A stretch of 64,000 nucleotides of DNA from JACQFK01 sp036383955. GTDB taxonomy: Bacteria; Planctomycetota; MHYJ01; JACPRB01. Under the pieces are notes generated by a model that saw only the letters and a program-made list of their open reading frames with translations, was not told the origin of the DNA and ran no database searches. A program made the translations under genes and the position numbers. Location of the stretch: NCBI GenBank assembly GCA_036383955.1, contig DASVNH010000136.1, forward strand, positions 1-64,000, read 5' to 3'. Below, piece by piece: positions 31,636-40,544 of this stretch. The stretch's first letter is position 1, and each line of letters opens with the position of its first letter.

Positions 31636-33177
31636 GTGAAACGCGCACTGGGATTCGTGGCCGCCGCGATCGTCCTGCCGGCCTGCGGCCACACCGACCA
31701 TGAGGTCGTCGTGACCCCTCCCCCGGCGTTCGGAACCCTGCAGTTCCTCGCCGCCGCCGTCCAGATCGACGAGGACGACGCCGCCGGCTTCGTCACGCTG
31801 ACCGTCACGCGGACCGGCGGCACCAGCGGCGACGTCACGGTGGACTGGGCCACCGCCACGGGAAGCGCCGGCGCGGCCGACTTCACGGGCGCCTCCAGCA
31901 CGCTCACCTGGCTGGCGGGCGACGCCACCCCCAAGACCTTCACCGTCAACATCGCCACCGACGCCGCCGCCGAGGGCTCCGAGTTCTTCTCGGTCACCCT
32001 CACCAACGCCACGGGTGGCGCCGCCCTCGGCGTGATCACGACGGCGGACGTCGAGATCCTCGACACGACCGACCTGCCCGTCTCCGGCAGCTTGCAGTTC
32101 ATGGCCTCCACCATTCCGACGGCCGAAGGCACGACCGTCAACGTCATCGTGACCCGCACCGGCGGCAGCACGGGCGCGATCAGCGTCGAAGTGGACTCGC
32201 CCGGCGGCACGGCCGCGGCCCCGGGGGACTACACGAACCCGGGCTTCCCCGTCACCCTCACGTGGGCCGCGGGGGACATCGCGGCCAAGTCCGTCGACAT
32301 CCTGATCGTCGACGACGCGCCCGGCGGCGACGCGAACGTGGAGACGATCCAGCTCGCGCTGCAGAACCCGTTGAACACGTCCGGGGGTCCCGCGCCAATT
32401 CTCGGCACCACGCAGGCGACCACCGTGGAGATCACGGACGGGGACGCGGGCGGCTCCGTGGAATTCACCTCCCTCACGTACAGCATCGGGGAGAACGGCA
32501 CGACGGGCGTCCTCAAGGTGACCCGCACCGGCGGCACCCTGGGCGCGGCCTCCGTCCAGGTCTCGGTCACCGGCGGCACCGCGGCCCCGGGAGACTTCAC
32601 CTTCACGAGCCCGACTCTCGTGTCGTGGGCGGACGGCGTCGGCGGCGACGTCGACGTGAACGTCGCCGTCGTGGACGACCCCGACATGCTGGGCGACGTG
32701 ACCGTGACGTTCGGCCTGGCGGCCCCGACGGGCGCGGCCCTCGGCGGCGTGGTCTCGACGACGCTGACCATCACGGACGACGAAACCATCCCGACCGCCG
32801 GCGAAATCGCGATCACCCTGGTGTCCACCACGGTCGCCGAAGGCGGAGGGCCGATCACCCTCACGCTCACCCGGCAGAACGGCAGCCTGAACGCGGTCGA
32901 GGTCACGATCACGACGACCGACCTGACGGCCACGAGCTCCGGGAATCCCGCCGCGAAGCAGGACTACGTGGCGGTCAACCAGGTGGTTCATTGGAACAAC
33001 GGGGAGGGCGGCGTCAAGCTCGTCCAGATCACCATCGTCAACAACGACGGCACCGTCGGACAGACTGGAGACACGAACCTCGGCACCGAGCAGTTCCGGA
33101 TCAACGGGTCGGTGACGCTCGGCACCGCCACGATCTCCACCAGCCTTCCGATCGACATCACCATCCAGGACGACTAA
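31636..33177 (+). CDS. Calx-beta repeat lipoprotein
   Basis: A 513-residue surface lipoprotein, GTG start after GAGGAGG. Signal MKRALGFVAAAIVLPACGH has the lipobox Cys at 17. The mature protein is four Calx-beta-type immunoglobulin-like repeats of about 115-120 residues, each with a pattern like VTRTGGTSGDVTVDWATATG ... DFTGASSTLTWLAGD ... and a closing VEILDTTD or ITDDE strand. Acidic loops at repeat ends are the usual calcium sites. Such proteins serve in adhesion or matrix contacts. It is transcribed from its own promoter and ends at a perfect palindromic terminator. Confidence 0.85.
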   Translation: MKRALGFVAAAIVLPACGHTDHEVVVTPPPAFGTLQFLAAAVQIDEDDAAGFVTLTVTRTGGTSGDVTVDWATATGSAGAADFTGASSTLTWLAGDATPKTFTVNIATDAAAEGSEFFSVTLTNATGGAALGVITTADVEILDTTDLPVSGSLQFMASTIPTAEGTTVNVIVTRTGGSTGAISVEVDSPGGTAAAPGDYTNPGFPVTLTWAAGDIAAKSVDILIVDDAPGGDANVETIQLALQNPLNTSGGPAPILGTTQATTVEITDGDAGGSVEFTSLTYSIGENGTTGVLKVTRTGGTLGAASVQVSVTGGTAAPGDFTFTSPTLVSWADGVGGDVDVNVAVVDDPDMLGDVTVTFGLAAPTGAALGGVVSTTLTITDDETIPTAGEIAITLVSTTVAEGGGPITLTLTRQNGSLNAVEVTITTTDLTATSSGNPAAKQDYVAVNQVVHWNNGEGGVKLVQITIVNNDGTVGQTGDTNLGTEQFRINGSVTLGTATISTSLPIDITIQDD

Positions 33178-33183
33178 AACCGG

Positions 33184-33217
33184 GGAGGGACGGCCGCCGC
33201 GCGGCGGCCGTCCCTCC
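33184..33217. terminator. Perfect palindromic terminator between converging genes
   Basis: A 34-base perfect palindrome: GGAGGGACGGCCGCCGC followed directly by its complement. It sits between the Calx-beta gene and the minus-strand lipoprotein gene; no T-tract follows on either strand. Confidence 0.65.
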
Positions 33218-33223
33218 GACACT

Positions 33224-33886
33224 TCAGCTCTTGGGCAGCTCGAGGGTGGGCTTGGCGTCGTCGCCCTTGGCTTCGAGCCAGGTCTTCGAGCCGGACGCCT
33301 CCATCGCGACGGCCCCGCCGTGCTCGGTGGCGATGTAGAGCTTCGGGGCGTCCTTCGAGAACCACGTCGAGCTCTCGTAATCCTTGCCCTGGACGTTCAC
33401 CGTCGCGTCGACGCGCTTGCAGTCGAACGAGCCGGCCTTGACGTCCTTCTTCTCGCTGGACTCCTTGATCCGCGCCTTCGGAGCGTCGCCCGCCGCGGCG
33501 GCCGGCTCCTTCACCGCGATCGACGTCCACTCCTTGTCGCCCTTCGCGGCGGCCCAGGCCTTCCGGATCTTCCGGTCGCCGCCGATCTGGAAGAGAAAGC
33601 CGTAGGATGTCGGGCCCGCCTCCGTCCAGTGCTCGACCAGCCAGTCGGCGCCGCTCTTCCCGACCACCTTGACCGTCTGGGTCATTTTGGTGCCGGACGC
33701 GTCCGCCACGTAGGTCGCGAACTGCCCTTCCTTCGCCGACGACAGGTCGCCCCCGAACTGATTGTTCTGGCACTCCGCGGGCTTGTACCCGCCGGCCCCA
33801 CCGCCGCCTCCCATCATCGGAAGACCGCCGCAGGCCGCGAAGGACGTCGCCGCGACCGCCGCCACCAGAGTCATGATTCGACGCAT
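33224..33886 (-). CDS. Lipoprotein of unknown function
   Basis: A 220-residue lipoprotein starting MRRIMTLVAAVAATSFAACG with lipobox Cys at 19, then Gly-rich sequence. GGAGGGAA before the ATG at 33886 decides the start. The mature domain is beta-rich (FATYVADASGTKMTQTVKVV, WLVEHWTEAGPTSYGFLFQI) and near the end has FDCKRVDATVNVQGKDYESS, reminiscent of periplasmic proteins with an outer-membrane-lipoprotein fold. No family is recognised. Confidence 0.7.
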   Translation of the reverse strand: MRRIMTLVAAVAATSFAACGGLPMMGGGGGAGGYKPAECQNNQFGGDLSSAKEGQFATYVADASGTKMTQTVKVVGKSGADWLVEHWTEAGPTSYGFLFQIGGDRKIRKAWAAAKGDKEWTSIAVKEPAAAAGDAPKARIKESSEKKDVKAGSFDCKRVDATVNVQGKDYESSTWFSKDAPKLYIATEHGGAVAMEASGSKTWLEAKGDDAKPTLELPKS

Positions 33887-34005
33887 GTTCCCTCCTTGGA
33901 TGTCCACGCCGGGGGACGTCCCCGGCACGGAGTCCGGAGAGGACTCAGGGCCGCCCGGTTACCGCGAAAGCGTGACAATCCGCGGAAGCGGCGGCTCACC
34001 CGAGT

Positions 34006-35349
34006 ATGTTGTACCGGCGTGCCCCCCTGCTCCTCCTGGCCGCCCTCGCCCTCCCGGCCTGCCATGACGACGACGACGGGAGCGGCGGCGGCAGCGGCGG
34101 CGGCGGAAGCGGCGGCGCCCGCGCGGACGGAACGCTGGCGGCCGCGCTGAGCGGCAATCAGGAAGCGCCGCCGGTCCTCACGTTCGCGGAAGGCGCCGCG
34201 AGCTTCTTCATCCCCGCCAACCGCGACCGCCTCCAGTTCACGGTGAGCACGTTCAATCTCACGGGCATCACGATGGCCCACATCCATCTGGGGCCGATCG
34301 GCGTCGACGGCCCGATCATTTTCGACCTGGCGACGGCTCCGTTCGTGGGCACGGTCCAGGGCACGCTGACCGCGGCGAACTTGCGGCCGACGACGGGCGC
34401 CTCCACGTTCGAGGAGGCGCTGAACGCGGTGCTCAGCGGCGCCGCCTACGTCAACGTGCACACGCTGGCGTTCCCGGACGGCGAAATCCGCGGCCAGATC
34501 GGCCCGGCCACCTTCCGGGCCTCGCTGGACGGCACGCGGATGCTGCCGGCGGTGTCGACGACCGGCACGGGCGTGGCCGGAGTGGCGCTGAACATCGACC
34601 AGACCCAGATGAGTTTCACCCTGGACGTCGCCGGCCTGAGCGGCCCCCCGACCGCGGCGCGGATCCATGTCGCGCCGGCCGGCCTGAACGGCCCGCCGAT
34701 CTTCAACCTGTCGACGACGATGTTCGACACCCGCGTGGCCGGCACGCTCTCGGCCGCCGACCTGCAGCCCCAGTTGACGGTGGACGTCATTACGTTCCCG
34801 GACGCCGTCGACGCCCTGCTCAGCGGCAACGCCTACGTGCTCGTGACCACGGCGGCGTTTCCCGGCGGCGAGATCCGCGGCCAGCTCCTGCCCGGCCCCC
34901 TCCCGCCCCCGCCGGCGCCGGTCGTTCCTCCCGCGCCCCCGCTGACCGAGCCCACGCCCGCGCCCGTTCCCACGCCGGTTCCGGCTCCCATCCCGGTGGT
35001 CCCGGTGATTCCTCCGGTCGGCGCTCCGCTCGTCCTGCCGATCATGATGGTCCAGCCGGGGCTTCCGCCGGTCTCGAGCCCCAGCGTCCCCCCGAGCTCG
35101 AACCTGACCGTGCCTCCCACGACGCCCGTCTTCGCGCCGGTCACCAATCCGGCCCTGCCTCCGGTCTCGAGCCCGAGCGTCCCGCCGAGCTCGAACGTGA
35201 CCGTGCCGGCCACGACACCCGTGTTCGGACCCGTCACGAATCCGACCTTCCCGCCGTTCACGGCGCCCACGACGGTCCCGCCGACCTCGACCGTCCCGAC
35301 CACGACGCCGACCTTCGGGCCGGCCACCAACTTCACCGTCCCGCCGTAG
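34006..35349 (+). CDS. Two-CHRD-domain lipoprotein with Pro/Thr-rich tandem repeats
   Basis: A 447-residue surface lipoprotein. Signal MLYRRAPLLLLAALALPAC has the lipobox Cys at 19, followed by Asp and Gly runs. Two CHRD domains (about 45-170 and 172-295) each show AHIHLGP- or ARIHVAPAG-like His strands and GEIRGQI or GEIRGQLL at the end. A Pro-rich linker leads to three copies of a 31-residue repeat starting LPPVSSPSVPPSSN. CHRD domains are named from chordin; their bacterial role is unknown. The stop overlaps the end of the converging gene by 17 bases. Confidence 0.85.
   Translation: MLYRRAPLLLLAALALPACHDDDDGSGGGSGGGGSGGARADGTLAAALSGNQEAPPVLTFAEGAASFFIPANRDRLQFTVSTFNLTGITMAHIHLGPIGVDGPIIFDLATAPFVGTVQGTLTAANLRPTTGASTFEEALNAVLSGAAYVNVHTLAFPDGEIRGQIGPATFRASLDGTRMLPAVSTTGTGVAGVALNIDQTQMSFTLDVAGLSGPPTAARIHVAPAGLNGPPIFNLSTTMFDTRVAGTLSAADLQPQLTVDVITFPDAVDALLSGNAYVLVTTAAFPGGEIRGQLLPGPLPPPPAPVVPPAPPLTEPTPAPVPTPVPAPIPVVPVIPPVGAPLVLPIMMVQPGLPPVSSPSVPPSSNLTVPPTTPVFAPVTNPALPPVSSPSVPPSSNVTVPATTPVFGPVTNPTFPPFTAPTTVPPTSTVPTTTPTFGPATNFTVPP
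35062..35346 (+). repeat. Three tandem 93-bp repeats in the CHRD gene
   Basis: Copies start at 35062, 35155 and 35248, each 93 bases (31 codons). The first two are nearly identical in protein; the third is degenerate (FPPFTAPTTVPPTSTV). The repeat unit is Pro-, Ser- and Thr-rich and would form an extended stalk. Confidence 0.85.
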
Positions 35350-35683
35350 CGGCGAGGCGAAGGGAGTCGGGATCGTCGACCTCCACCAGCCCGCGCTCGA
35401 TCTCGTCTTCCGACCGCTTGACGTGGATCCGGACGCCGAACGTGAGGTTCACGCGGAGGTTCCACAGGGTGCCGTCGCGGACGGCGTAGACGCTGGCGCC
35501 GAGGTCTTCCGCGGCGCTGCCCTCGGTGGGCGTCAGCACGCGGCGGACGCGGCCCTGGAGGTCGATCAACACGAACTCCCGCCAGGGCCCGCCGGGCAGC
35601 TCCTCGCTCAGGGTGGACACGAGGGCGAGCGGGCGGGAGTCCCGCTCCGCCACGAGTCCCAGCGGCGATCGCCAGACGCGCAT
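35333..35683 (-). CDS. Small protein of unknown function
   Basis: A 116-residue soluble protein (MRVWRSPLGLVAERDSRPLA). It looks like a small beta-rich domain (EFVLIDLQGRVRRVL, LWNLRVNLTFGVRIHVK). Its ATG overlaps the stop of the upstream DUF2721 gene by one base (TGATG), supporting a real, coupled gene. Its end overlaps the CHRD gene by 17 bases on the other strand. No family is recognised. Confidence 0.6.
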   Translation of the reverse strand: MRVWRSPLGLVAERDSRPLALVSTLSEELPGGPWREFVLIDLQGRVRRVLTPTEGSAAEDLGASVYAVRDGTLWNLRVNLTFGVRIHVKRSEDEIERGLVEVDDPDSLRLAATAGR

Positions 35684-36165
35684 CAGCGGGAGCCGAGGAC
35701 CTCGGCTTCCTCGTCGAGGCCCTCGACCGCGAGGCGGGTGTCGCGCACCAGCAGCACGCAGCCGACGAGCAGGCAGAGGACGCCGAAGGCGCCGACGGCG
35801 AGGGCGACGCCGGCGATCGCCTTCGCGCCGCCCGGCATGCCCAGGGCGCCCAGGACGGTGCCGAGGATGGCGATGATGGTCGTCGAGGCGAAGCTGCCCA
35901 GGGCGGCGAAGAAGGCCTGCATGGCGCGGAGGAGCAGCTTCGCGCGCGTGCGGAGGCGGGTGACCCGTTTCGCCCGCCCTTCCCGCAGAGGCGAGGCGGG
36001 CTCCAGCCGTTCCAGCTCGCGGGCGGTCTCGCGGAAGCGGTCGATGGCCCGGGCCAGGCGATTGCCGCTGCCGAGGGCGAGCACGGACATGGCGTTGGTC
36101 AGGATGGCGGGGGCGACGATGACCGTCATCGCCGAGAAGGGGTTGTCGCCCAGGAAGCCCTGCAT
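35683..36165 (-). CDS. DUF2721-type membrane protein
   Basis: A 160-residue protein with an N-terminal hydrophobic segment (MTVIVAPAILTNAMSVLALG), a charged middle (RLARAIDRFRETARELERL, RVTRLRTRAKLLLRAM) and two further transmembrane segments. This layout and the Asn/Arg motifs match DUF2721, a family of unknown function. It is the first gene of a two-gene unit and is divergent from the ABC exporter. Confidence 0.75.
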   Translation of the reverse strand: MQGFLGDNPFSAMTVIVAPAILTNAMSVLALGSGNRLARAIDRFRETARELERLEPASPLREGRAKRVTRLRTRAKLLLRAMQAFFAALGSFASTTIIAILGTVLGALGMPGGAKAIAGVALAVGAFGVLCLLVGCVLLVRDTRLAVEGLDEEAEVLGSR

Positions 36166-36201
36166 GCGGGGCTCAACCTAAATCATTCCGGCGTAGACTG
36201 G

Positions 36202-36251
36202 AAGTGTTAACGTTCCAATCGGGTTCGGACGTTAACACTTCGATTGGAACG
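36202..36251. repeat. Interleaved inverted repeats upstream of the ABC exporter
   Basis: Arm a AAGTGTTAACG (36202-36212) pairs with a' CGTTAACACTT (36230-36240); arm b CGTTCCAATCG (36211-36221) pairs with b' CGATTGGAACG (36241-36251). The order a-b-a'-b' is that of an H-type pseudoknot, or of two mutually exclusive hairpins. The element ends seven bases before the start codon at 36259. TAGACT (36194-36199) just upstream could be a -10, placing the element at the 5' end of the message. Confidence 0.75.
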
Positions 36252-36258
36252 AGATCGC

Positions 36259-38076
36259 ATGAGCCTCAAGAGCGCCTGGCCCCAGGTCTGGGCCATCGTG
36301 CGCCCGCGCCGCGGCCTGCTCCTCGGCGGCCTGCTCCTCATGCTCGTCAACCGCTTCTCCGGCCTCGTGCTGCCCGCGTCCGCGCAGGTCCTGGTCGACG
36401 ACGTCCTGAGCGGCCGCCGGCCCGGCCTGCTGGTGCCCCTCGCCGCCGCCGTCCTGGGCGCGACGGTCGTGCAGGCGGCGACGTCCTTCGCGCTCTTCGA
36501 GCTGCTCTCGAAGGCGGCCCAGCGGCTCATCGCCGAGCTGCGCCGCAAGATCCAGAGCCACGTCGGGCGCCTGCCCGTCGCCTACTACGACGCGAACAAG
36601 ACCGGCGCGCTGGTCTCGCGCATCATGACGGACGTCGAAGGCGTCCGCAACCTCATCGGCACCGGCCTGGTCGAGTTCGCGGGCGGGCTGGTGACGGGCG
36701 TGGTCGCCCTCGTCGTGCTGCTCTCGATCAACGCGACGATGACGCTGATCGCGCTGGCCTGCCTGGCGGTCTTCGTCGTCGGCCTGCGGCGCGCCTTCCG
36801 GACGCTGCGGCCGATGTACCGCGAGCGCGGCAAGATCAACGCCGAGGTCACCGGCCGGCTGTCCGAGTCGCTGGGCGGCGTGCGCGTCGTGAAGGGCTAC
36901 CACGCGGAGCGCCGCGAGGAAGCCGTCTTCGCGGGCGGCGTGGGGCGCCTGCTGAAGAACATCCTGAGCACGCTGACCGGCACCGCCTGGCTCAGCGTCG
37001 CCACCACGCTGCTGATGGGCGTCGTCGGCGCGGCCGTCATGTTCCTCGGCGCCCGCGAGATCCAGGCGGGCCGGCTCACCCTCGGTCAGTTCCTGACCTA
37101 CAACATCTTCCTCGGCTATCTCGCCGCGCCCGTGTTCCAGATCGTCAACATCGGCACCCAGATCACGGAGGCCGTCGCCGGCCTCGACCGGACGCGCGAG
37201 GTGCTCGCCGAGCGCCCCGAGGACGAGGATCCCGCGCGCGACGTCCTCCCCGGCGAGATCCGCGGCGAGGTGCGCTTCGAGGACGTCGACTTCCACTACG
37301 AGCCCGGCAAGCCCGTCCTGAAGAACGTCAGCTTCGTCGCCGAGCCCGGCACCGTCACCGCCCTGGTCGGCTCCTCGGGCTCCGGGAAGTCGACGATCAT
37401 CAACCTGATCGCGGCGTTCTACAAGGCCGTCCGCGGCCGGATCCTCGTCGACGGGCGGGAGCTCGACCGCCTCCGCCTCGACGCGTACCGCGCGGCCCTG
37501 GGCGTCGTGCTCCAGGAGTCCTTCCTCTTCGACGGCACGATCCGGGAGAACGTGGCGTTCTCGCGGCCGGAGGCGTCGAACGACGACGTCCTCCGCGTCA
37601 GCCGGATCGCGCGGGTGGACGAGTTCGCGGAGAAGTTCCCCGAGGGCTACGACACGGTGGTGGGCGAGCGCGGGGTGAAGCTCTCCGGCGGGCAGCGGCA
37701 GCGGATCTCGATCGCGCGCGCGCTGCTGGCGGATCCGCGGATCCTGATCCTGGACGAGGCGACGTCGAGCCTCGACTCGGAGTCGGAGGGGCTGATCCAG
37801 CAGGGGCTGTCGAAGCTGATGGAAGGCCGGACGACGTTCGTGATCGCGCACCGGCTGAGCACGATCCGGCGGGCGCATCAGATCCTGGTGGTGGAGGGCG
37901 GGGAGGTCGTCGAGCGCGGCACGCACGAGGCGCTCGCCGCGGCGCGGGGCCGCTACTACGAGCTCTACACGCGCCAGCAGGGCCTGAACCGGGACCTGTT
38001 TCTCGCGCCCGGCGAGGGGGAGTCGACGGCCGAAGCGCCCGCATCCCCGGCCCCCTCGGAGCCCGGCCCCGTCTAG
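36259..38076 (+). CDS. ABC exporter, fused permease and ATPase (MsbA-like)
   Basis: A 605-residue half-transporter that would dimerise. The N-terminal permease (about 1-310) has six transmembrane segments and the coupling-helix pattern KTGALVSRIMTDVEGVRNLI. The ATPase has Walker A LVGSSGSGKST, Q-loop VLQESFLFDGTI, signature VKLSGGQRQR, Walker B ILILDEATSSLD and the H-loop VIAHRLSTI. Relatives export lipid A, lipids, drugs or peptides; no C39 peptidase domain is present. ATG at 36259 is preferred to an in-frame TTG at 36244 that lies inside the inverted-repeat element. Confidence 0.9.
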   Translation: MSLKSAWPQVWAIVRPRRGLLLGGLLLMLVNRFSGLVLPASAQVLVDDVLSGRRPGLLVPLAAAVLGATVVQAATSFALFELLSKAAQRLIAELRRKIQSHVGRLPVAYYDANKTGALVSRIMTDVEGVRNLIGTGLVEFAGGLVTGVVALVVLLSINATMTLIALACLAVFVVGLRRAFRTLRPMYRERGKINAEVTGRLSESLGGVRVVKGYHAERREEAVFAGGVGRLLKNILSTLTGTAWLSVATTLLMGVVGAAVMFLGAREIQAGRLTLGQFLTYNIFLGYLAAPVFQIVNIGTQITEAVAGLDRTREVLAERPEDEDPARDVLPGEIRGEVRFEDVDFHYEPGKPVLKNVSFVAEPGTVTALVGSSGSGKSTIINLIAAFYKAVRGRILVDGRELDRLRLDAYRAALGVVLQESFLFDGTIRENVAFSRPEASNDDVLRVSRIARVDEFAEKFPEGYDTVVGERGVKLSGGQRQRISIARALLADPRILILDEATSSLDSESEGLIQQGLSKLMEGRTTFVIAHRLSTIRRAHQILVVEGGEVVERGTHEALAAARGRYYELYTRQQGLNRDLFLAPGEGESTAEAPASPAPSEPGPV

Positions 38077-38102
38077 CCGTCGTCTCTCGTCGTCGCTTGG
38101 AG

Positions 38103-38672
<570 letters not shown>

Positions 38673-38751
38673 GCGGCGGATTATGGCATAGGACCGCGGA
38701 CTTGGGAAGGTTCGGGGTCCGGCGGGCTCCGCCGCCGGACCCCCGGAAAAG

Positions 38752-39009
38752 TTACTTCTGCTTGCAGCAGGCGTCGCCCTTCTTGCAGCAGTCGGGCACC
38801 TGCGCGAGGGCCGCTTCCGCCTTCTTGCAGCAGTCGGCCTTCGGCGTCGCCGAGCAGCACGCCGCCTTCTCGGCGCAGCACTTGGGCACCTGCGCCTTGG
38901 CCTCCGCCGCCTTCTTGCAGCAGTCCGCCATCTGCGAGGTCCCCGAGGCGCCGCCGCTACAGGCCGCCAGTCCGAACGCCAGGAACAAGCCGGTCAGGAT
39001 CACGCGCAT
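38752..39009 (-). CDS. Small Cys-dyad-repeat lipoprotein
   Basis: An 85-residue protein. Signal MRVILTGLFLAFGLAACSGG has the lipobox Cys at 17; GGGAG lies before the ATG. The mature 69 residues contain six Cys-Cys pairs (DCCKKA, KCCAEK, ACCSAT, then DCCKKA, DCCKKG, ACCKQK) in a Lys/Ala-rich helical context, with a rough internal duplication (AEAKAQVPKCC and AEAALAQVPDCC). The Cys density is like that of metallothioneins, but membrane attachment is unusual. It may bind copper, zinc or other soft metals at the cell surface; this is inference. Confidence 0.75.
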   Translation of the reverse strand: MRVILTGLFLAFGLAACSGGASGTSQMADCCKKAAEAKAQVPKCCAEKAACCSATPKADCCKKAEAALAQVPDCCKKGDACCKQK

Positions 39010-39063
39010 CGCTCATCTCCCATCAAGGTCACGCTGAGATAACAGGCCCCGGCGCCCGTTTAT

Positions 39064-39714
39064 TCACGCGTTCAGCAGGCGATAGATGAGCGGGTCGCCC
39101 AGGCTCGACGCCACGTGCCGCGCCGTCGAGAAGTCGTGCCGCGCCGTGTGCCGGTGCGGGACCGACACGATGACCGCCCCCGCCGCCGCCGCCGCCCGCG
39201 TCCCCGCCTCGCTGTCCTCCAGGACCAGCATGTCGGACGTCGACACCCCCAGCGTCTCCGCCGCCTTCAGGTAGATGTCCGGCTCGGGCTTTCCGCGCGC
39301 GACATCCTCCGCCGTCAGCGTCATCGCGAAGCGCGGCAGCAGCTGGTAGCGCGAGAGGATGTTCTCCATGTAGCGGCGGGGGGAGGACGTCGCGACCCCC
39401 TTCGGCAGCTTCCGCGCCTCGATGTGCGCCAGGAGCTCGAAGAGCGCGGGCATCGGGGCCAGGTGGGCGTCGAGGAGATCCATGAAGATCTTCCGCAGCT
39501 CGGCGCCGATCGCCTCGACGGGCTCGCGGAGCCCGGTCGTCTCGACGAGATGGCGCAGCGCTTCGGGGCCCCGGCGGCCGATCATCCCGTCGCGGACGCG
39601 GTCGGTCATCTCCAGGCCGCGGCGGCGCATGAACTCGCCGCCGGCGATGTCGAAGACGTCCTCCGTGTTGAACATGAGGCCGTCGAGATCGAAGACCACG
39701 GCGCGGATCGGCAT
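39064..39714 (-). CDS. HAD-superfamily hydrolase (phosphatase/phosphoglucomutase-like)
   Basis: A 216-residue cytoplasmic enzyme. Motif I VVFDLDGLMFNTE holds the nucleophile and acid Asp residues, motif II is the Ser of VATSSPRRY, motif III the Lys of GKPEPDIY and motif IV LVLEDSEAG. The helical cap between motifs I and II is of subfamily IA. Substrates are usually small phosphosugars. A TATCTT hexamer nine bases upstream supports the ATG at 39714. Confidence 0.85.
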   Translation of the reverse strand: MPIRAVVFDLDGLMFNTEDVFDIAGGEFMRRRGLEMTDRVRDGMIGRRGPEALRHLVETTGLREPVEAIGAELRKIFMDLLDAHLAPMPALFELLAHIEARKLPKGVATSSPRRYMENILSRYQLLPRFAMTLTAEDVARGKPEPDIYLKAAETLGVSTSDMLVLEDSEAGTRAAAAAGAVIVSVPHRHTARHDFSTARHVASSLGDPLIYRLLNA

Positions 39715-39748
39715 GCGGCGACGAAGATACGCCATCCGCGGGGGCGGG

Positions 39749-40381
39749 TCAACGCGCGCTGAAGCTGATCTTCACCCGGGCGGGGGCGGTCTCGGAATCG
39801 TTGAGGACGGCCCAGAGGTAGTAGCCGGAGCTGAATTTTCCCGTCAGGGTGCGCGTGCTCCCCCGGGCGACCTCGCTCGCGCCCGCCACGAGCGTGAAGA
39901 TGTCCTTCTCGCTGGGCGTCTTCCCGGAGGCGCGGGAGACGCCCATGTGGACGGGGCCGTCGAGGGCCGTGACCGTGAAGGTGTAGCCGTAGGAGCCCGA
40001 GATGTCGAGCGTGCCGCTGTGCTCCCCCTCGGGTTCGAGCGTGACCAGCTTGTTTTCGATCGTCTCGCCGAGGATGCCCCGCGACACCCGGCAGACCTTG
40101 AGGCCCAGGCCCCCGATGACGAGGAGGACGGCGAGCGCGCCGCCGATCGTGAACTTGGCGCCGCCGCCGGACCGGAGGGGCGTACGGCGCCGCGGCCGGA
40201 TCGGGACGGCGGCGGCCGCGGCCGCCGCGCGACCGGCGGCGCTGGGCTCCGGGGGAGGCTCGTCGGTCAGCAGATCGTCCGACGGAGCGGGCTTGGTTGC
40301 GGCCTTCGACGCGGGCCTCGGGCAGCGCAGGCAGGTCCGCGAGCCGGCCGGCAGGGGGCGCTGGCAGGTGGGGCAGATCAC
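39749..40381 (-). CDS. Zinc-ribbon, single-pass membrane protein
   Basis: A 210-residue protein. The GTG at 40381 is chosen because it puts the zinc ribbon (ICPTC...CLRC) at the N-terminus and has TATATT seven bases upstream; an ATG at 40432 is possible. An Ala/Pro-rich linker follows, then a transmembrane helix (IGGALAVLLVIGGLGLKV, about 80-97) and a beta-sandwich of about 100 residues outside (TLDISGSYGYTFTVTAL, SGYYLWAVLNDSE) resembling a pre-peptidase C-terminal-type domain. It belongs to the same architectural class as the protein at 9850-12519. Confidence 0.65.
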   Translation of the reverse strand: MICPTCQRPLPAGSRTCLRCPRPASKAATKPAPSDDLLTDEPPPEPSAAGRAAAAAAAVPIRPRRRTPLRSGGGAKFTIGGALAVLLVIGGLGLKVCRVSRGILGETIENKLVTLEPEGEHSGTLDISGSYGYTFTVTALDGPVHMGVSRASGKTPSEKDIFTLVAGASEVARGSTRTLTGKFSSGYYLWAVLNDSETAPARVKISFSAR

Positions 40382-40453
40382 TCCGAAGAATATAGAACAC
40401 GCCGGTTCAGGAATACCCTGAATTCCGCCCATTGACGGAGCCCGCGCCGGCGT

Positions 40454-40532
40454 CTAGTGGTTCGACTAACTTGATTCCGTAGGTTGCCCCCTTCGGGCGC
40501 AACCCACGGAATCAAAGTTGACTCACCACTAG
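40454..40532. repeat. 79-base imperfect hairpin, MITE-like
   Basis: Left arm starts CTAGTGGT and includes GATTCCGTAGGTTGC; right arm includes GCAACCCACGGAATC and ends ACCACTAG. The tip is CCCCTTCGGG. The arms match at about 26 of 34 positions, with a short unpaired patch. It fills most of the space between two divergent genes. CTAG at both ends and the hairpin form suggest a non-autonomous palindromic element. Confidence 0.7.
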
Positions 40533-40544
40533 CTTGGCCCCGGC

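Noticed and set aside
35062..35346. CRISPR array
   Set aside because: The repeats are 93-base coding repeats in frame with the CHRD gene, without spacers; no cas genes are present.
36259..38076. The ABC exporter as dedicated exporter of the double-glycine peptide
   Set aside because: It lacks the N-terminal C39 peptidase domain of such exporters, lies more than 3 kb away and on the other strand.
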